Of a stretch of 64,000 bases of DNA, positions 41,052 to 50,110 are shown one piece after another. The position numbers were made by a program, and so were the translations under genes. The first letter of the stretch is position 1. Each line of letters begins with the position of its first letter. The stretch comes from Microscilla marina ATCC 23134 (GTDB lineage Bacteria > Bacteroidota > Bacteroidia > Cytophagales > Microscillaceae): contig NZ_AAWS01000027.1 in assembly GCF_000169175.1 (NCBI RefSeq), forward strand, positions 1 through 64,000. The letters are read 5' to 3'. Under the pieces are notes generated by a model. The model did no database searches. It saw only the letters and a program-made list of their open reading frames with translations, and was not told where the DNA came from.

Positions 41052-42401
41052 TTACTCACCCCCATTTTTCTTCTTTTCTTGTTGCTCTTTTAGCTTTCGT
41101 AAGTACTCTTGTTGGCGTTTTTTGATCTGTTCTTGTTGTTCTTTCAGTTTGCGTCGATATTCCTCTTGCTGTTTTTTTATTCGGTCTTGTTGTTCCTTAA
41201 GCTTACGCTGATATTCTTCTTGTTGCTTTTTGACTCTTTCCTGTTGCTCCTGCAACATTTTTTTGTAAGCCTCCTGGCGCTTCTTCTCCTTTTCTCGCAG
41301 CTTACGCAAATATTCTTGTTCTTGCTCATAGTATGCCTGCCTGATAGAATCTTCACGGCGACGGAGCTCTTCTAATTTTATTTTATTACGAATACCCCAA
41401 TAAGCATCACGCGAAGCAATATGATTAGGGTCTTGCTCCATGGCTGTTTTGAGGGTTTTCAATGCCTTTTGGTCAAGGTTTTGATAAGTGTAGCACAGCC
41501 CCAGGTAGTAGTGGGTACGTTCAAACTTACGGTTATACTTTAAGGTGTTTTCTAAATACTCTTGTGCCTCTTTGTATTTGCCCAGGTCGAAAGTGTAACG
41601 CCCCAGGTAATAACTTGCCTGGTATATTTCGGGATTTGTCTGGTAGGTTTTTTTATAAAAAACACGGGCACTATCCACCTTGCGTCTTTGGCGATAAGCC
41701 TCTGCTTTATTGTAATTTAAATAATCGTGTTCTGGCTCATATTCCAATCCCTTGCTGGCATACTTAATGGCTGTTTTGGGCATGTCATACCGATTAAACA
41801 AAGTAGCCAGGCTGTTATAAGCATTGGCATAATCGGGACGTTTGCGAATGGCACGAAACAAAAAACGCTTGGCATTTGCGGTATCTTGTTTTTCTAGAGC
41901 AAGGTTACCCTTGATAAAGTCGATGCGAGGGTCTTTGGGCAGCATTTGCGTGGCAAGGTTCAGTGTTTTGCCCGAAGCATCAAACTTTTGATTGATGAGT
42001 AAAAGTTCGCCCGATTGAATGAGTGTTTCAGGGTTTTTGGGGGCTAACTTGCGGGCGTGCAAAATAGCCGAAAGCGCTTTTTTAAACTCCTTGTTTTGGC
42101 GGTATACCTGAGACAGTAAAAAGTAATACTTGGCTTGTTGATTATCTGCTTTGATGGCACTTTGCACATCGTCAAAAGTTTTGTCATAGTTGTCCTTACG
42201 GTAATGAAACAACGCCCTTTTATAATAATTCTCGGCACTTTTGGGGTAGTTTTCAATGGCATCGTTCAGCGCCCTGAAACTTGCCCCCGAAAGATAGTTG
42301 TCAGTATCTGGTACATCGTACACCGTGTCGTTTTCACGCACGTAGCGGTCGCAAGCCCATAGTGTGCTTGCCATAACTATGATTAATAACCTTTTGAGCA
42401 T
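41052..42401 (-). CDS. TPR lipoprotein with charged C-terminal repeats
   Basis: This 449-residue protein has a lipobox STLWAC (Cys17) and about nine TPR units (residues 40-330, e.g. SAENYYKRALFHYRKDNYDK, YANAYNSLATLFNRYDMPKT, FERTHYYLGLCYTYQNLDQK). A highly charged helix (about 345-449) ends in three copies of an 18-residue repeat. It is anchored in the envelope and would act as a scaffold. It lies in a minus-strand run with the type IX secretion-related genes. The Q/K/E-rich tail is unusual for a TPR lipoprotein. Confidence 0.9.
   Translation of the reverse strand: MLKRLLIIVMASTLWACDRYVRENDTVYDVPDTDNYLSGASFRALNDAIENYPKSAENYYKRALFHYRKDNYDKTFDDVQSAIKADNQQAKYYFLLSQVYRQNKEFKKALSAILHARKLAPKNPETLIQSGELLLINQKFDASGKTLNLATQMLPKDPRIDFIKGNLALEKQDTANAKRFLFRAIRKRPDYANAYNSLATLFNRYDMPKTAIKYASKGLEYEPEHDYLNYNKAEAYRQRRKVDSARVFYKKTYQTNPEIYQASYYLGRYTFDLGKYKEAQEYLENTLKYNRKFERTHYYLGLCYTYQNLDQKALKTLKTAMEQDPNHIASRDAYWGIRNKIKLEELRRREDSIRQAYYEQEQEYLRKLREKEKKRQEAYKKMLQEQQERVKKQQEEYQRKLKEQQDRIKKQQEEYRRKLKEQQEQIKKRQQEYLRKLKEQQEKKKNGGE
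41082..41243 (-). repeat. Three 54-bp tandem repeats coding an 18-residue motif
   Basis: Three in-frame units encode variants of Q(E/D)(R/Q)(V/I)KK(Q/R)Q(E/Q)EY(Q/R/L)RKLKEQ. Frame and length are kept exactly. Seven-residue spacing of hydrophobics is imperfect, so a single alpha helix is more likely than a coiled coil. Copy number may vary between strains. Confidence 0.8.
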
Positions 42402-42554
42402 AGGAATATATGAATTTCAAACGAGGACGAAGTTAAAAAATAAAGTGTAAACGGGGAGGAGATTGGGTGAATTTATTCAAGAGCGATAAGCTTCGAGCCA
42501 CAAGTGCCAAGTTGTATACTTGCTACTCATAGCTTGAAACTTAGCCTGCCCACA

Positions 42555-43619
42555 CTATTTCTTAATCTTTCTTTTCTTCCTTTTAGGTTCTCCAATCAAT
42601 TTGCGAAAAGCAAGCGCTACCTCTGGTATACCATTGCCCTCGCCCAGTTCAAGGTTAGAACCAAAGCGGAGATCATAACTTAAGCCCAAAATAAAATGAG
42701 GGGTGTAATACTCAAACGAAAATATCATGGCATTGTCAATGCTATACCAGGCACCTACTCCAATGCTGGTGTGAGGGTCTTCTTGTTTGGGGTGAATCTT
42801 GGTGAGCACTCCCACATTTACCTGACTGCTGTTGCGTTGCTGTATCCAACGTATTTTGGGCAATACCGTAAAGCGATCGTTGTCGTATACCCTCAGCCCG
42901 GCAGCAGCCACCATACGCATAGGCAGCAAGTCGGTGTTTTGGTTAGCAGCACGCTCAAAAAAAGTAACATTGGGTTGGTTAAAATTATAAGCCGAAAGGC
43001 TGAAGTAGTTTTTAAACCGGCCATGTTTATCCTCTGAATAAAGCATCATTCCAGCACTAAAAGTAGCAAAACCAACAGCACTGCCTACAAAGTCTTCATT
43101 TGCCGGAAGAGATGGGTCAGCCCCTCCATATACAAACTGACTTTCGGTGACCAGGTCGGTTTCCAGACTACGACGAAAATACCCCATTTGCATGCCAAAA
43201 CTCAAATAACTGGTACCCCCCACGTCAATGTTATGGGCATAGGTAAGGTGCCCTCCGGTAGTTTTTAGCTTGGTTTGGTCGCTGCCTTTTTCTACATCTT
43301 GCAATACCGAAACCCCAATGCCTCCCCAACGGTGTACATGCTCAATCTTACCAAAGGCGGCATTGTTCCTAGACCTTTGTTTGATAAAAGGAACCACCAC
43401 CGACAACATAGAGGTAGCGTAAGATTGCCCGGTTTGGGTAAGTTGGGTACGATAGTTAAGCAGTGCCAATAACTCGCTTTTGGCAGCCACAGCTGCCGGA
43501 TTGAGCAACAGTGGGCTATGATGAAACTGTGAGTACTGAATATTTTGGGTAAAAGCTGTATGACCAATCAGGCTGAAGAGTAAGCAAAACCCAGCAAATG
43601 TCTTTTTGAAAAAACTCAT
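42555..43619 (-). CDS. PorP/SprF-family type IX secretion outer-membrane protein
   Basis: This 354-residue protein has a signal peptide ending AFTQ and the family pattern: NIQYSQFHHSPLLLNPA near the start, LLALLNYRTQ, GGIGVSVLQD, LTYAHNIDVGGTSYLSFGMQ, and near the end WYSIDNAMIFSFEYYTPHFI, LGLSYDLRFGSNL. PorP/SprF proteins are beta barrels that retain and attach type IX cargo carrying type B C-terminal domains. The gene for such a cargo lies 36 bases upstream on the same strand, so the two form a secretion pair. A basic tail (KRKKRKIKK) closes the protein. Confidence 0.94.
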   Translation of the reverse strand: MSFFKKTFAGFCLLFSLIGHTAFTQNIQYSQFHHSPLLLNPAAVAAKSELLALLNYRTQLTQTGQSYATSMLSVVVPFIKQRSRNNAAFGKIEHVHRWGGIGVSVLQDVEKGSDQTKLKTTGGHLTYAHNIDVGGTSYLSFGMQMGYFRRSLETDLVTESQFVYGGADPSLPANEDFVGSAVGFATFSAGMMLYSEDKHGRFKNYFSLSAYNFNQPNVTFFERAANQNTDLLPMRMVAAAGLRVYDNDRFTVLPKIRWIQQRNSSQVNVGVLTKIHPKQEDPHTSIGVGAWYSIDNAMIFSFEYYTPHFILGLSYDLRFGSNLELGEGNGIPEVALAFRKLIGEPKRKKRKIKK

Positions 43620-43655
43620 TATATGCTATATTTTATGTTTTGAAAGAAGCAGGTA

Positions 43656-45563
43656 CTAACGTACCAAAACCACACTTCCGCTATTGTTACCATTGAATGT
43701 AAGGGTTTTGCCATCGGTAAACTTGCCTTTGACATACCACATATATACCCCAGCAGGTTGGTCTTTACCGTTGAGTTTGCCGTTCCACCCAAAATTGAGC
43801 GCCTCGTTTACATCACTGGTTTGGTACATCAACTTGCCCAGGCGGTCGAACACCCTAAAGTTAATTTCACTTACATCTTCGTGGGTTACGATTCTAAAAA
43901 AATCGTTGGTTCCATCATTATTTGGAGTAAAAGTATTGGGCAAAAAAGCATTACGATTGATCCCTGGGTCTATGGTAATGGCTACCTCCTCTGACCAACC
44001 CGATGCACTAAAACTTTGGTCGATGGCTTGTACGCTAATATAATAAGTTTTGCCCCAGCTAAGGTTGCGCAGTGTCCAGGTAGTATTGCCTTGAATATAA
44101 CCTGCCTGCGCTATCTGTCTTAGTCCGGTAGTCAGGTTGGCATGAGGCGATTGGGTTTGAAGCTCGCCTGGTCTGAGCCCTATCCGTAGGTTATAGCTCA
44201 GACCACTGGCAGGGGTAGAGCTGTCAGAGGAAGCATTCCAGTTGAGTACCAAAGTATTGGATTGTGCCGGATTGATTGCTACTGTGAGGTTTGTGGGGGT
44301 AGCGGGTGGCGTATTGCTTGCAAAAGTAGAGGTTTGGTTGCGGTAAAGAATTGTTCTGCCGTCAAAGTTTACACTGTCCAATCCGGCAATGACCATATCC
44401 AGGTCACCGTCGTTGTCATAGTCAGCCCAGCCAGCACTGCTTACTTGGGCATCTGTTACAGTCTTGGCGGTAGTATCTGCCGTCAAGACTGTAAAGCCAC
44501 CGCTACCATTGCCCTGATACACCAGCGAATACACTTTTTTCAAGGAATCGTTGCGCCCCGTTAGCAGTATATCCAGGTTGCCATCACTGTTATAGTCGCC
44601 CCATAAAGCCTTGCCTTGGTCAGCCTGGGCAATGTTGGCACCAATATCATTGAATACTACTGTATCGTTTACCAAGTCGTTTTGGTAAATTTTGGTCACT
44701 GCTTGTGTGCTGTCCCAGCCGGTAAGCAACAAGTCAAGGTCACTGTCATTGTCAAAGTCTCCCCAGGCAATAGAGCCCCAGGCCACTGCCTTAAAACCCG
44801 CTAATTTGCTATCTTCAAACGAGCCGTTGCCCTTATTGCGGTAAACCTGCGTGGTTACCCCAGTAGAAAAGCCATCAGTAGTCCCCATAAACGCAAGATC
44901 AGCATCACCGTCATTGTCATAATCGCCAAAAGCAATAGAGCCGTTATAAAACCCTGGAATATTGGTAATACCACTGTTCTCCAGACCTCCTTGTCCGTTG
45001 TTACGATAAATAATGGTAGAGGCGCCTGTAGGCAAACCGTCACTGCTACCTGTAATGGCTAGATCTAAAAAACCATCGTTGTTGTAATCTACCCATGCCA
45101 CTGCACTTGACGAAACTCCCTGAAGGGCAACACCACTGTCAACAAATGCCCCACCATCGTTGCGGTAAAGGTGTGCCACAGTAGCCCGTTCGGCATCTTC
45201 TCCGGTTACTATTAGGTCAAGATCACCATCACTATCATAGTCTCCCCATGCCACTGCCCCCTTTTGAACACCCACTAGTTCGGTACCAGTGTCGGTAAAT
45301 GCTCCATTGTTGTTTTGGTACAGCTTGGTGATAATCTGCGTAGTGGTTACATTGTTGGCGTTTACACTATTGAAACCAGACACTACCAGGTCGAGGTCAC
45401 CGTCGTTGTCATAATCTCCCCAAGCCACGGCACTGTTGTACACCCCCAAAAAACTTGTACTACCATTTACCGGGTTGGTTACTTCTGTAAAAGTTTGTGC
45501 CCATGCACTGGTATTAAGCAACAACAGGCATAGTACTCTTGCAATTACTTCTTTTTTTAGCAT
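43656..45563 (-). CDS. Secreted VCBS/FG-GAP repeat protein with type IX (CHU_C) tail
   Basis: This 635-residue protein has a signal peptide ending SAWAQ. Seven VCBS/FG-GAP units (about 30-410) each contain a calcium-loop motif such as AWGDYDNDGDLDLVVSG. A fibronectin type III domain (about 420-530) is followed by a gliding-associated C-terminal domain (FLPNTFTPNNDGTNDFFRI ... FRVFDRLGKLMYQ ... WNGKLNGKDQPAGVYMW), the type B sorting signal of the type IX system. It is an exported adhesin-like propeller. It is transcribed directly before the PorP/SprF gene (36-base gap), a typical cargo-acceptor pair. Confidence 0.95.
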   Translation of the reverse strand: MLKKEVIARVLCLLLLNTSAWAQTFTEVTNPVNGSTSFLGVYNSAVAWGDYDNDGDLDLVVSGFNSVNANNVTTTQIITKLYQNNNGAFTDTGTELVGVQKGAVAWGDYDSDGDLDLIVTGEDAERATVAHLYRNDGGAFVDSGVALQGVSSSAVAWVDYNNDGFLDLAITGSSDGLPTGASTIIYRNNGQGGLENSGITNIPGFYNGSIAFGDYDNDGDADLAFMGTTDGFSTGVTTQVYRNKGNGSFEDSKLAGFKAVAWGSIAWGDFDNDSDLDLLLTGWDSTQAVTKIYQNDLVNDTVVFNDIGANIAQADQGKALWGDYNSDGNLDILLTGRNDSLKKVYSLVYQGNGSGGFTVLTADTTAKTVTDAQVSSAGWADYDNDGDLDMVIAGLDSVNFDGRTILYRNQTSTFASNTPPATPTNLTVAINPAQSNTLVLNWNASSDSSTPASGLSYNLRIGLRPGELQTQSPHANLTTGLRQIAQAGYIQGNTTWTLRNLSWGKTYYISVQAIDQSFSASGWSEEVAITIDPGINRNAFLPNTFTPNNDGTNDFFRIVTHEDVSEINFRVFDRLGKLMYQTSDVNEALNFGWNGKLNGKDQPAGVYMWYVKGKFTDGKTLTFNGNNSGSVVLVR

Positions 45564-45743
45564 AATTAAATGTGTAATAAGAGCTTTGTTAAAAACTAGT
45601 GTTCAGAGAGTTACAGCATACTTTTTGCCATAAAACCTCCCGATCACTACCACCATTTAAGCAGGCTCAAATGAGTGATTAGGTACTGAAAGTTAGTCAA
45701 AAAATGTTAACAGAAGGTTGAAAGATATCAATGATTTTCCAGG

Positions 45744-46586
45744 TTATTTGTCTGGCTGGATAATTTGATTTCTCAATATGGTTATTTCTTTGAAAATACG
45801 TTGTAGTGTTTTCTTTGGAATTTGTGCTTTTTTTTCTTCTACTATCAAAGTCCCATCCGATCTTTTCTTGGTTACCTGACGGCTTGTCTTTATTTCGGCA
45901 AACGCCTGGCGTAGTTTTTTCAATGAATTAATCAATTGGCGTACATAAGGTTTACTTTCATAAAAAGAAAGTAAAGCTTCTATTTGCTCCAGTACAAGCT
46001 TTTGTTCTACAATCTCATGGGTCAGTATTTTGTTGGGCTTTTCCAGGTCCATACTCACTGTCAGGTACATAGACTCAATCCAGCCCCCGGTAAGGCTTAA
46101 CAATGAGAGTTCAGGCTTTTTTTGTTCGTTAAAACGATTGTCCAGTTTAGCAAAAATATCATTGGTAATTTTAAAAAGAGAGTCCAGGTCATCGCTGTGT
46201 GTGACCAGGCGTTGAATCACTTCAAAGTTAAACAGTTCGGTGCAGCGCAAACTGTCTGCCATGCGTTTGACCGCCGTAAGGTGTAAAAATGCCTGAGACT
46301 TGGCTTCAGGGGTGTCATGGTAAATATTAATGTAGCCCAAATCGGTGCTATACACTCCCAGGTTGAGGGCTTGTTTGGCATCAGAGTGGTAGCTTCTGGC
46401 ATGGCTGATGGGGTTGAGTAGGTTTTTGCGAAACTTAATGCCGACATCTTTGATCAAGTAAGAAATTTCTAAAGAGTTGGGCAAGGTCTGGATCACGTTA
46501 CGCAATAATTGTTGTTCGGTTCTTTGCGCCAGGGCAACCCCCGATACACACAAAACAAGCAGGAGTGATGTAATGATTTTTTTCAT
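45744..46586 (-). CDS. Exported helical protein, unknown function
   Basis: This 280-residue protein has a signal peptide ending GVALAQ and an otherwise helical composition. Segments such as GVYSTDLGYINIYHDTPEAK, FLHLTAVKRMADSL and GGWIESMYLTVSMDLEKP match a conserved family of exported proteins I have seen in Bacteroidota without a known role. The C-terminus is basic (TKKRSDGTLIVEEKKAQIPK). It stands alone between the VCBS gene and the TRIC channel gene. Confidence 0.8.
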   Translation of the reverse strand: MKKIITSLLLVLCVSGVALAQRTEQQLLRNVIQTLPNSLEISYLIKDVGIKFRKNLLNPISHARSYHSDAKQALNLGVYSTDLGYINIYHDTPEAKSQAFLHLTAVKRMADSLRCTELFNFEVIQRLVTHSDDLDSLFKITNDIFAKLDNRFNEQKKPELSLLSLTGGWIESMYLTVSMDLEKPNKILTHEIVEQKLVLEQIEALLSFYESKPYVRQLINSLKKLRQAFAEIKTSRQVTKKRSDGTLIVEEKKAQIPKKTLQRIFKEITILRNQIIQPDK

Positions 46587-46863
46587 ATAAACGCTTTTGG
46601 AGTGGTTATCAACTTTTATTGTTCAAGCATAATACGCGTACTTGATACCGAAAGTTAATACATATAAAAATAAAGCTCAAACAGCCGCCATAATCATACC
46701 TTTTTGCTTTGCTTATGCGCAAGGTGAGATTCTTACATCTTGAAGGTACACCAAGGGCTAAACTTATGCCTCATCAGCAATTTTGTAGTAGTAGAGTATG
46801 TCTGTTCATTGCCTATTCACCCCTAAGTGGATATATTATCTATTTGCATAGAAATACATCAAG

Positions 46864-47481
46864 CTATTTTTTCTCTTCATATCGCCATACCCGCATTTGC
46901 AGTTGGTAGCGAATGGCAACAAACCGGATAATGATAATAAGTGAAACAGCACTAATGGTCACATAAGGTTCGTTTACGTCGAAAAAACGCAAGATCATAA
47001 ATAGTACCCCGCCCGACAAACAAGCCATGGCATATATTTCTTTGTGAAAAATCAACGGAACTTCGTTGCAGAGTGTATCGCGAATGACCCCACCAAACAC
47101 CGCTGACACCATTCCCATAAGCACTGCAATGGTGGGGTGTACATTTAATAAGAGGGCTTTTTGCAAGCCCAACACGGTAAATACCCCAATGCCTATAGTG
47201 TCAAATACAGAGAAAGTGCGTCTCCAGGAAATAATATAACGACGAAACAATATGGCACACAAAAAACCAATGCCTATAGCATTGAGATAGACAATATTTT
47301 TGACCCAACCCAACGGATAACTCCCTAAGATGAGGTCGCGAACAGTACCGCCACCCACTGCCGTGATAAAGGCAATAAAGGCTGTTCCGAAAAAATCGAG
47401 GCGCTTTTCGGCGGCGGCCAAAGCCCCACTAATGGCAAATACAAAAGTACCTATGATGTCCAGCAAATCAAGTAAATCCAT
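46864..47481 (-). CDS. TRIC/UPF0126 family cation channel
   Basis: This 205-residue membrane protein has seven helices in two similar halves, each with the family's glycine-rich motif: ITAVGGGTVRDLILG (first) and SAVFGGVIRDTLCNE (second), the latter followed by PLIFHKEIYA. The start LLDLLDIIGTFVFAISGALAA is also typical. Bacterial TRIC proteins form trimeric K+/cation channels; some relatives were first listed as glycine transporter-like. A basic tail (RYQLQMRVWRYEEKK) ends the protein. The gene is monocistronic. Confidence 0.92.
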   Translation of the reverse strand: MDLLDLLDIIGTFVFAISGALAAAEKRLDFFGTAFIAFITAVGGGTVRDLILGSYPLGWVKNIVYLNAIGIGFLCAILFRRYIISWRRTFSVFDTIGIGVFTVLGLQKALLLNVHPTIAVLMGMVSAVFGGVIRDTLCNEVPLIFHKEIYAMACLSGGVLFMILRFFDVNEPYVTISAVSLIIIIRFVAIRYQLQMRVWRYEEKK

Positions 47482-47942
47482 GGGGGCAAGGTAAAAGCTT
47501 GGCTTTATAAAAACAATAGGGGCACAGTTTTTTACTCAATTAAAACAAAATAATATTCTGAATAGTAATTATTGTATATTTTTCGGTAAGAGATTGATAT
47601 GTGGCGAGCAATAAACAGAAGCTTTTAAAGGGGTGTTAAAAGCCTTAGTAGACGGATGAAAGTCTTTTTATAGCCGTTTTATATCAGTAGCTTAAATAGT
47701 ATTATAGTAATTTTTATCAGGAGGGTGTTTCCATTGCTTGATCTTTATGCATTGCTACCATCAATAAGTCCTTCATGGCTTGTGCCTGCCCAAGATTATT
47801 AGTAGGGTAAGCTAAAGTATGTGGTGTTGTATTTCCGGATTCTTCTGTAAAACTTATCTTGCCTTAAAGGTAACCAATCCAAAGTATATCTATCTGCTTT
47901 ATTTTTTAGTTGGTTTGCCATCATTATATCTTTTTTGTTTAA
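47482..47942. other. Intergenic region, 461 bp
   Basis: It contains a short frameshifted coding remnant (47717-47924, minus). The other 235 bases show AT-rich sequence only, which must hold the promoter of the TRIC gene. Confidence 0.45.
47717..47924 (-). pseudogene. Short frameshifted gene remnant, about 70 codons
   Basis: From ATG codons at 47922-47924 or 47919-47921 one frame reads MANQLKNKADRYTLDWLPL. A neighbouring frame then reads GKISFTEESGNTTPHTLAYP, TNNLGQAQAMKDLLMVAMHK and DQAMETPS before a TGA at 47717. Joined by one frameshift these make a plausible small acidic protein. I do not recognise it. It may be a true small gene with a sequencing error, or a decayed one. Confidence 0.38.
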
Positions 47943-48743
47943 TCACTGCCCATATTGCCGCCTAAGCGCCTCATAAGATTTTAGGTAAGCCTCACGGCTT
48001 TTTACCTCTATGATAATCCAAGGGCGAGTGCCCGAACCCTGCTCAATGTTTGTCAATGCTTCAAAGAAACCCGTAAAATCCATGTTGCCTTCGGTATAAG
48101 CAATGTGCTCGTCGCGTTTGCCAAAATTGGCGTGCAAATGCACATAGCCCAATTGGTGGCTATAAGTATTTACCCAATCCAACACATTTTTGTTATCGCC
48201 AAATACGTTTAAATGTCCCGTGTCGAGGCAGGTAGCAAACACTTGTGGATCGAGCTGATTGAGTATTTGGTGAATGTAATCAGCTGTAGGCTCGCCTGTA
48301 TTTTCAAGATAAATAGTAATGCCATGTTTTTGGGCATCGGGCTGCAAAGCCCTCCAAAAATCTATTTGCTGCCCTACCCAATAGCGTTTCATGTCATCAT
48401 CGTTGCGACGCGAAGTATAATTGGGATGAAATACTACTTTGTTTATGCCCAGTTCGTGGGCAATCTCTAAGCTTTGGCGCATTCTAAACTCCGCTACTTG
48501 CCTAATCATAGGTTCGCGTACTGCAATGCGCAAATCCCAAAAAGCCCCATGCATAGTCACTGGATAGGGAAACCCCTTGAGAATGTCTTGAGTTTCTTTG
48601 ATATTTTTTTCCAGTGCTCCTTCAGCAAGCACCTCAGGAAAAGCAAAGCCCGAAAGCTCTATACCCAAACCTTTTTGCGCCATTTCGTCGGCAACTCGTT
48701 GGTTGAGGTCTAATATAGATACTAAAATAGGTGGGGTGTTCAT
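47943..48743 (-). CDS. Sugar phosphate isomerase/epimerase-like TIM barrel
   Basis: This 266-residue protein belongs to the xylose isomerase-like barrel family (PF01261). Metal- and substrate-binding positions appear at VTMHGAFWDLR, VVFHPNYTSRR, IYLENTGEP (Glu), ATCLDTGHLNVFG (Asp, His), YVHLHANFGKRDEH and WIIIEVKS (final Glu). Members isomerise or epimerise sugars, or act as endonuclease IV-like hydrolases. The exact substrate cannot be told. It is cytoplasmic, and 82 bases separate it from the AlkC-like gene upstream on the same strand. Confidence 0.88.
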   Translation of the reverse strand: MNTPPILVSILDLNQRVADEMAQKGLGIELSGFAFPEVLAEGALEKNIKETQDILKGFPYPVTMHGAFWDLRIAVREPMIRQVAEFRMRQSLEIAHELGINKVVFHPNYTSRRNDDDMKRYWVGQQIDFWRALQPDAQKHGITIYLENTGEPTADYIHQILNQLDPQVFATCLDTGHLNVFGDNKNVLDWVNTYSHQLGYVHLHANFGKRDEHIAYTEGNMDFTGFFEALTNIEQGSGTRPWIIIEVKSREAYLKSYEALRRQYGQ

Positions 48744-48825
48744 CGTAGATCATTTTTTACAAGTAACATGAGGCAAGCCGTAAGCAACCAGTTGGGTTTG
48801 CTATTGAAGCTTGCAAGTATAATGG

Positions 48826-49905
48826 TTATGCCAGGTCAAAATCAACCTTTGCCTTTTCTACTCCATTTACGATAATCGCCAGGTGGTGTTTACCCACATG
48901 ATGTTTTCTGGTAGTCATATTTCTAAGGCTTTGTTTGCGTGTAAACGTCTTTACCTCGTTTGGGGCATATTCACTTTCGTTAATCTGAAATATTTTGCGC
49001 GAAGTTTTGCCATTGGCTTTCATGTAGTCTATGCCATACTCTACCCTGAGTTTGGCGGCCGCACTTGCCCTTACCGTAAACGAAAACTCAAGATTGTCGC
49101 CAATAGCAAGCGACGTTTCTTTGAGCTTGAGCTGTTCTATTTGTACCTCCGTAGCATCGCCAAAACCAAAAATAACCAATACGTCAGCATTGCCCTGCTT
49201 GAGCAAAGTTCGGCAAGCGTGTTTTACAATCCAATTGGTTTCTTTGTTTGAGCCAAACCAAGATTTAGCCGTTTTTATCACTATTTCAGGGTGGTCTTTA
49301 GCAATGTCGTTCAGGTTATTTGCCACACTACGGCGTACGTAGTCGGTAGGGTCAGTGTTTAGGTTTTCTAACAAAGGCAAAATTGGAGCAGGGTCTTTTT
49401 TGAGCATGCGCAAAGGGCTTGCCCAAGGCAAACGAGGGCGACAACCTTCGCTGGCAAGGCGGCGCACGTGGTGGTTGGGGTGGGTAGACCATTCCCGCAT
49501 TTTTGTCATTGTTTGGTCAAAGTACTTTTCTATAAAAGGGCGAATGGCAAACTCAGCACTGGAGTATTGGGTAAAAAGCTCAAGGGCAGTGATAGACGTT
49601 TGCCAGTCATTTTGCCCGTATACTTCTACAAAATCAGGAAACAACATGCCATCAAAGTCAGTGAATTGGGGAGCTACCTTTGACAAAACTTCAATGGCTT
49701 GTGTATAATCTATAGGCAAAGTTTGTTGTAAACATTGCGATGCGTGCCGCATGCGGGCTTTTAGCTCCAGGTTTGCCCATTGGTGGTTATACAATAACTG
49801 GTGAAAACTTTGAGCGTCGAACTCAGGGTATACTTGCAGAATTGATTGACTTAATTGATCAAAAAAAGCGGGTTGAAAATAGCGGTCTTTGAGTAGCTTT
49901 GTCAT
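48826..49905 (-). CDS. AlkC/AlkD-type DNA alkylation repair glycosylase
   Basis: From the ATG at 49905 (MTKLLKDRYF) the product has 359 residues; an upstream in-frame extension to 50061 is Pro-rich and unlike the family, so I reject it. Residues about 1-245 are HEAT-like repeats (LFPDFVEVYG, WSTHPNHHVRRLASEGCRPR, DPTDYVRRSVANNLNDIAKD), the fold that removes 3-methyl and 7-methyl purines without flipping the base. The last 110 residues are a beta domain (IGDNLEFSFTVRASAAAKLR ... GKHHLAIIVNGVEKAKVDFD), like the Ig-like domain known from AlkC. It is therefore closer to AlkC than AlkD. Confidence 0.88.
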   Translation of the reverse strand: MTKLLKDRYFQPAFFDQLSQSILQVYPEFDAQSFHQLLYNHQWANLELKARMRHASQCLQQTLPIDYTQAIEVLSKVAPQFTDFDGMLFPDFVEVYGQNDWQTSITALELFTQYSSAEFAIRPFIEKYFDQTMTKMREWSTHPNHHVRRLASEGCRPRLPWASPLRMLKKDPAPILPLLENLNTDPTDYVRRSVANNLNDIAKDHPEIVIKTAKSWFGSNKETNWIVKHACRTLLKQGNADVLVIFGFGDATEVQIEQLKLKETSLAIGDNLEFSFTVRASAAAKLRVEYGIDYMKANGKTSRKIFQINESEYAPNEVKTFTRKQSLRNMTTRKHHVGKHHLAIIVNGVEKAKVDFDLA

Positions 49906-50110
49906 AATAGTCAAGTAGTTTACAATTTGAGTAGCAAGATAAAAACAAGCCAGAGAATTGACTGCACAAATGGCTAACTTTAGCTGTAGGATGAGTGATC
50001 GTTGAAATAATGAATTGGGGGGAGGAGGTGGTGTTACACTTAGGAGATAGACATCGCCCACACCAATAATTTTAATCGGGTATGGACGAATATTTTCTGT
50101 ATGCTGTTTG

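Noticed and set aside
43684-45633. Several long plus-strand frames opposite the VCBS gene
   Set aside because: The VCBS protein has a signal peptide, repeated calcium motifs and a sorting domain; the opposite frames are a by-product of its repetitive codons.
49906-50061. Upstream extension of the AlkC-like gene by 52 codons
   Set aside because: The extension is hydrophobic and Pro-rich, unlike the family, and a good ATG at 49905 begins the conserved region.
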